A stretch of DNA of 55,106 nucleotides from positions 1-55,106 of the forward strand of contig JAPHSW010000007.1 of the NCBI GenBank assembly GCA_026196615.1, read 5' to 3'. Numbering within the stretch: the first letter of the stretch is position 1; each line of letters starts with the position of its first letter. Position numbers and translations under genes: made by a program. Shown in pieces: positions 55,024-55,106 of the stretch. The DNA is from Gammaproteobacteria bacterium. GTDB lineage: Bacteria > Pseudomonadota > Gammaproteobacteria > GRL18. The notes under the pieces were generated by a model. That model searched no databases. It saw nothing but the letters and a program-made list of their open reading frames with translations, and was not told the DNA's origin.

Positions 55024-55106
55024 CCCAAGTACTGACTTTTATTATTTTTCTGCCTCAAGTACTGTGTTTTATTCGGGTGATCTGCCTCAAGTACATAGTT
55101 TTAATA
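55024..55106 (+). repeat. Three direct repeats with CAAGTAC core at the window edge
   Basis: CAAGTAC occurs at 55026, 55056 and 55088 (periods 30 and 32). The second and third repeats share TCTGCCTCAAGTAC, followed in all three by a T-rich segment ending near TTTTATT or TTTTAATA. Closely spaced direct repeats like these are typical of transposase-binding sites at the ends of Tn7-like or IS21-like elements; this is inference because the element itself lies outside. Confidence 0.55.

Larger units (their letters stand above)
54772..55106. other. 335-base non-coding end of the window
   Basis: Contains the palindrome at 54813-54828, a related GGTAATT...CCCTGAA sequence at about 54976-54991 and three CAAGTAC repeats at the edge. 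No reading frame of note. It probably leads into a mobile element to the right. Confidence 0.5.

Noticed and set aside
1-55106. CRISPR array, tRNA, rRNA or replication origin
   Set aside because: No regularly spaced identical repeats, cloverleaf-type sequence, rRNA signature or DnaA-box cluster was recognised by eye.

Overview
This is an AT-rich, gene-dense stretch of a gammaproteobacterial chromosome, probably from an aquatic or marine-type organism. The assignment rests on gene content: a YccA-like BI-1 protein, NhaR/NhaA, UspE-type two-domain stress proteins, a proteobacterial asd with Cys135, a QseC/PmrB-like sensor kinase, relatives of Escherichia coli ynbA/C/D, ptsP, MtfA, ZntB and a cbpA remnant. 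I cannot name the genus from sequence alone. No rRNA, tRNA or CRISPR was seen.

Layout. 1-9 kb is a stress and ion-homeostasis block: partial yccA-like gene, HPF/RaiA-type ribosome hibernation factor, nhaR-nhaA, a 48-aa small protein, a BON-domain periplasmic protein, a CPA2 K+/H+-type antiporter, a DUF533/TerB-like protein, a CBS-pair protein and a bacterial eRF1-like (baeRF) protein. 8.9-15.7 kb holds four tandem two-domain universal stress proteins and a P2-type cation ATPase split by a frameshift. 15.8-18 kb has asd and two orphans. 18.3-25.4 kb is a signalling block: a membrane GGDEF-EAL protein fused in frame to the DNA-binding half of an OmpR-type regulator, its histidine kinase, a free-standing zinc-sensing CZB protein and a frameshifted SulP transporter. 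25.6-26.6 kb encodes a rhodanese and a persulfide-dioxygenase-like enzyme. 26.6-31.8 kb is a ynb-like lipid cluster with a divergent HTH regulator. 32-37.5 kb carries small envelope proteins, MtfA, a single-HKD phospholipase-D-like protein and a haem c sensor-type protein. 37.5-38.3 kb is debris: a truncated HxlR regulator beside an internally deleted IS256-type element. 38.5-52 kb has ptsP, psiE-like, zntB, a second nhaA, mgtE, a PDC sensor-like protein, a diguanylate cyclase, a QEGLA/DUF1704 putative metallopeptidase and an MscK-like channel. 52-55.1 kb is an accessory edge: decayed cbpA, a C-terminally truncated tyrosine recombinase, a KfrA-like protein and terminal direct repeats.

The most striking signal is a promoter module found four times in the first 9 kb. 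A TTCG-N7-CGAA palindrome is followed after exactly 18 bases by CGACTTTT(T/C)TA or CGACTTTTTA, with an AT-rich -10-like hexamer directly before the CGAC. It precedes the hibernation factor, the small protein/BON/antiporter operon, the baeRF gene and the usp cluster. Identical spacing on both strands implies a common regulator or a special promoter class linking ribosome protection, ion homeostasis and Usp proteins. A second theme is rearrangement around 18-23 kb: the regulator's phospho-acceptor half is replaced by a c-di-GMP module, and the promoter with three 11-bp-spaced TTAAC-type boxes is duplicated downstream of the kinase.

Two ion transporters (P-type ATPase, SulP) are each broken by one base in an A4 run. 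These could be real mutations or sequencing errors.
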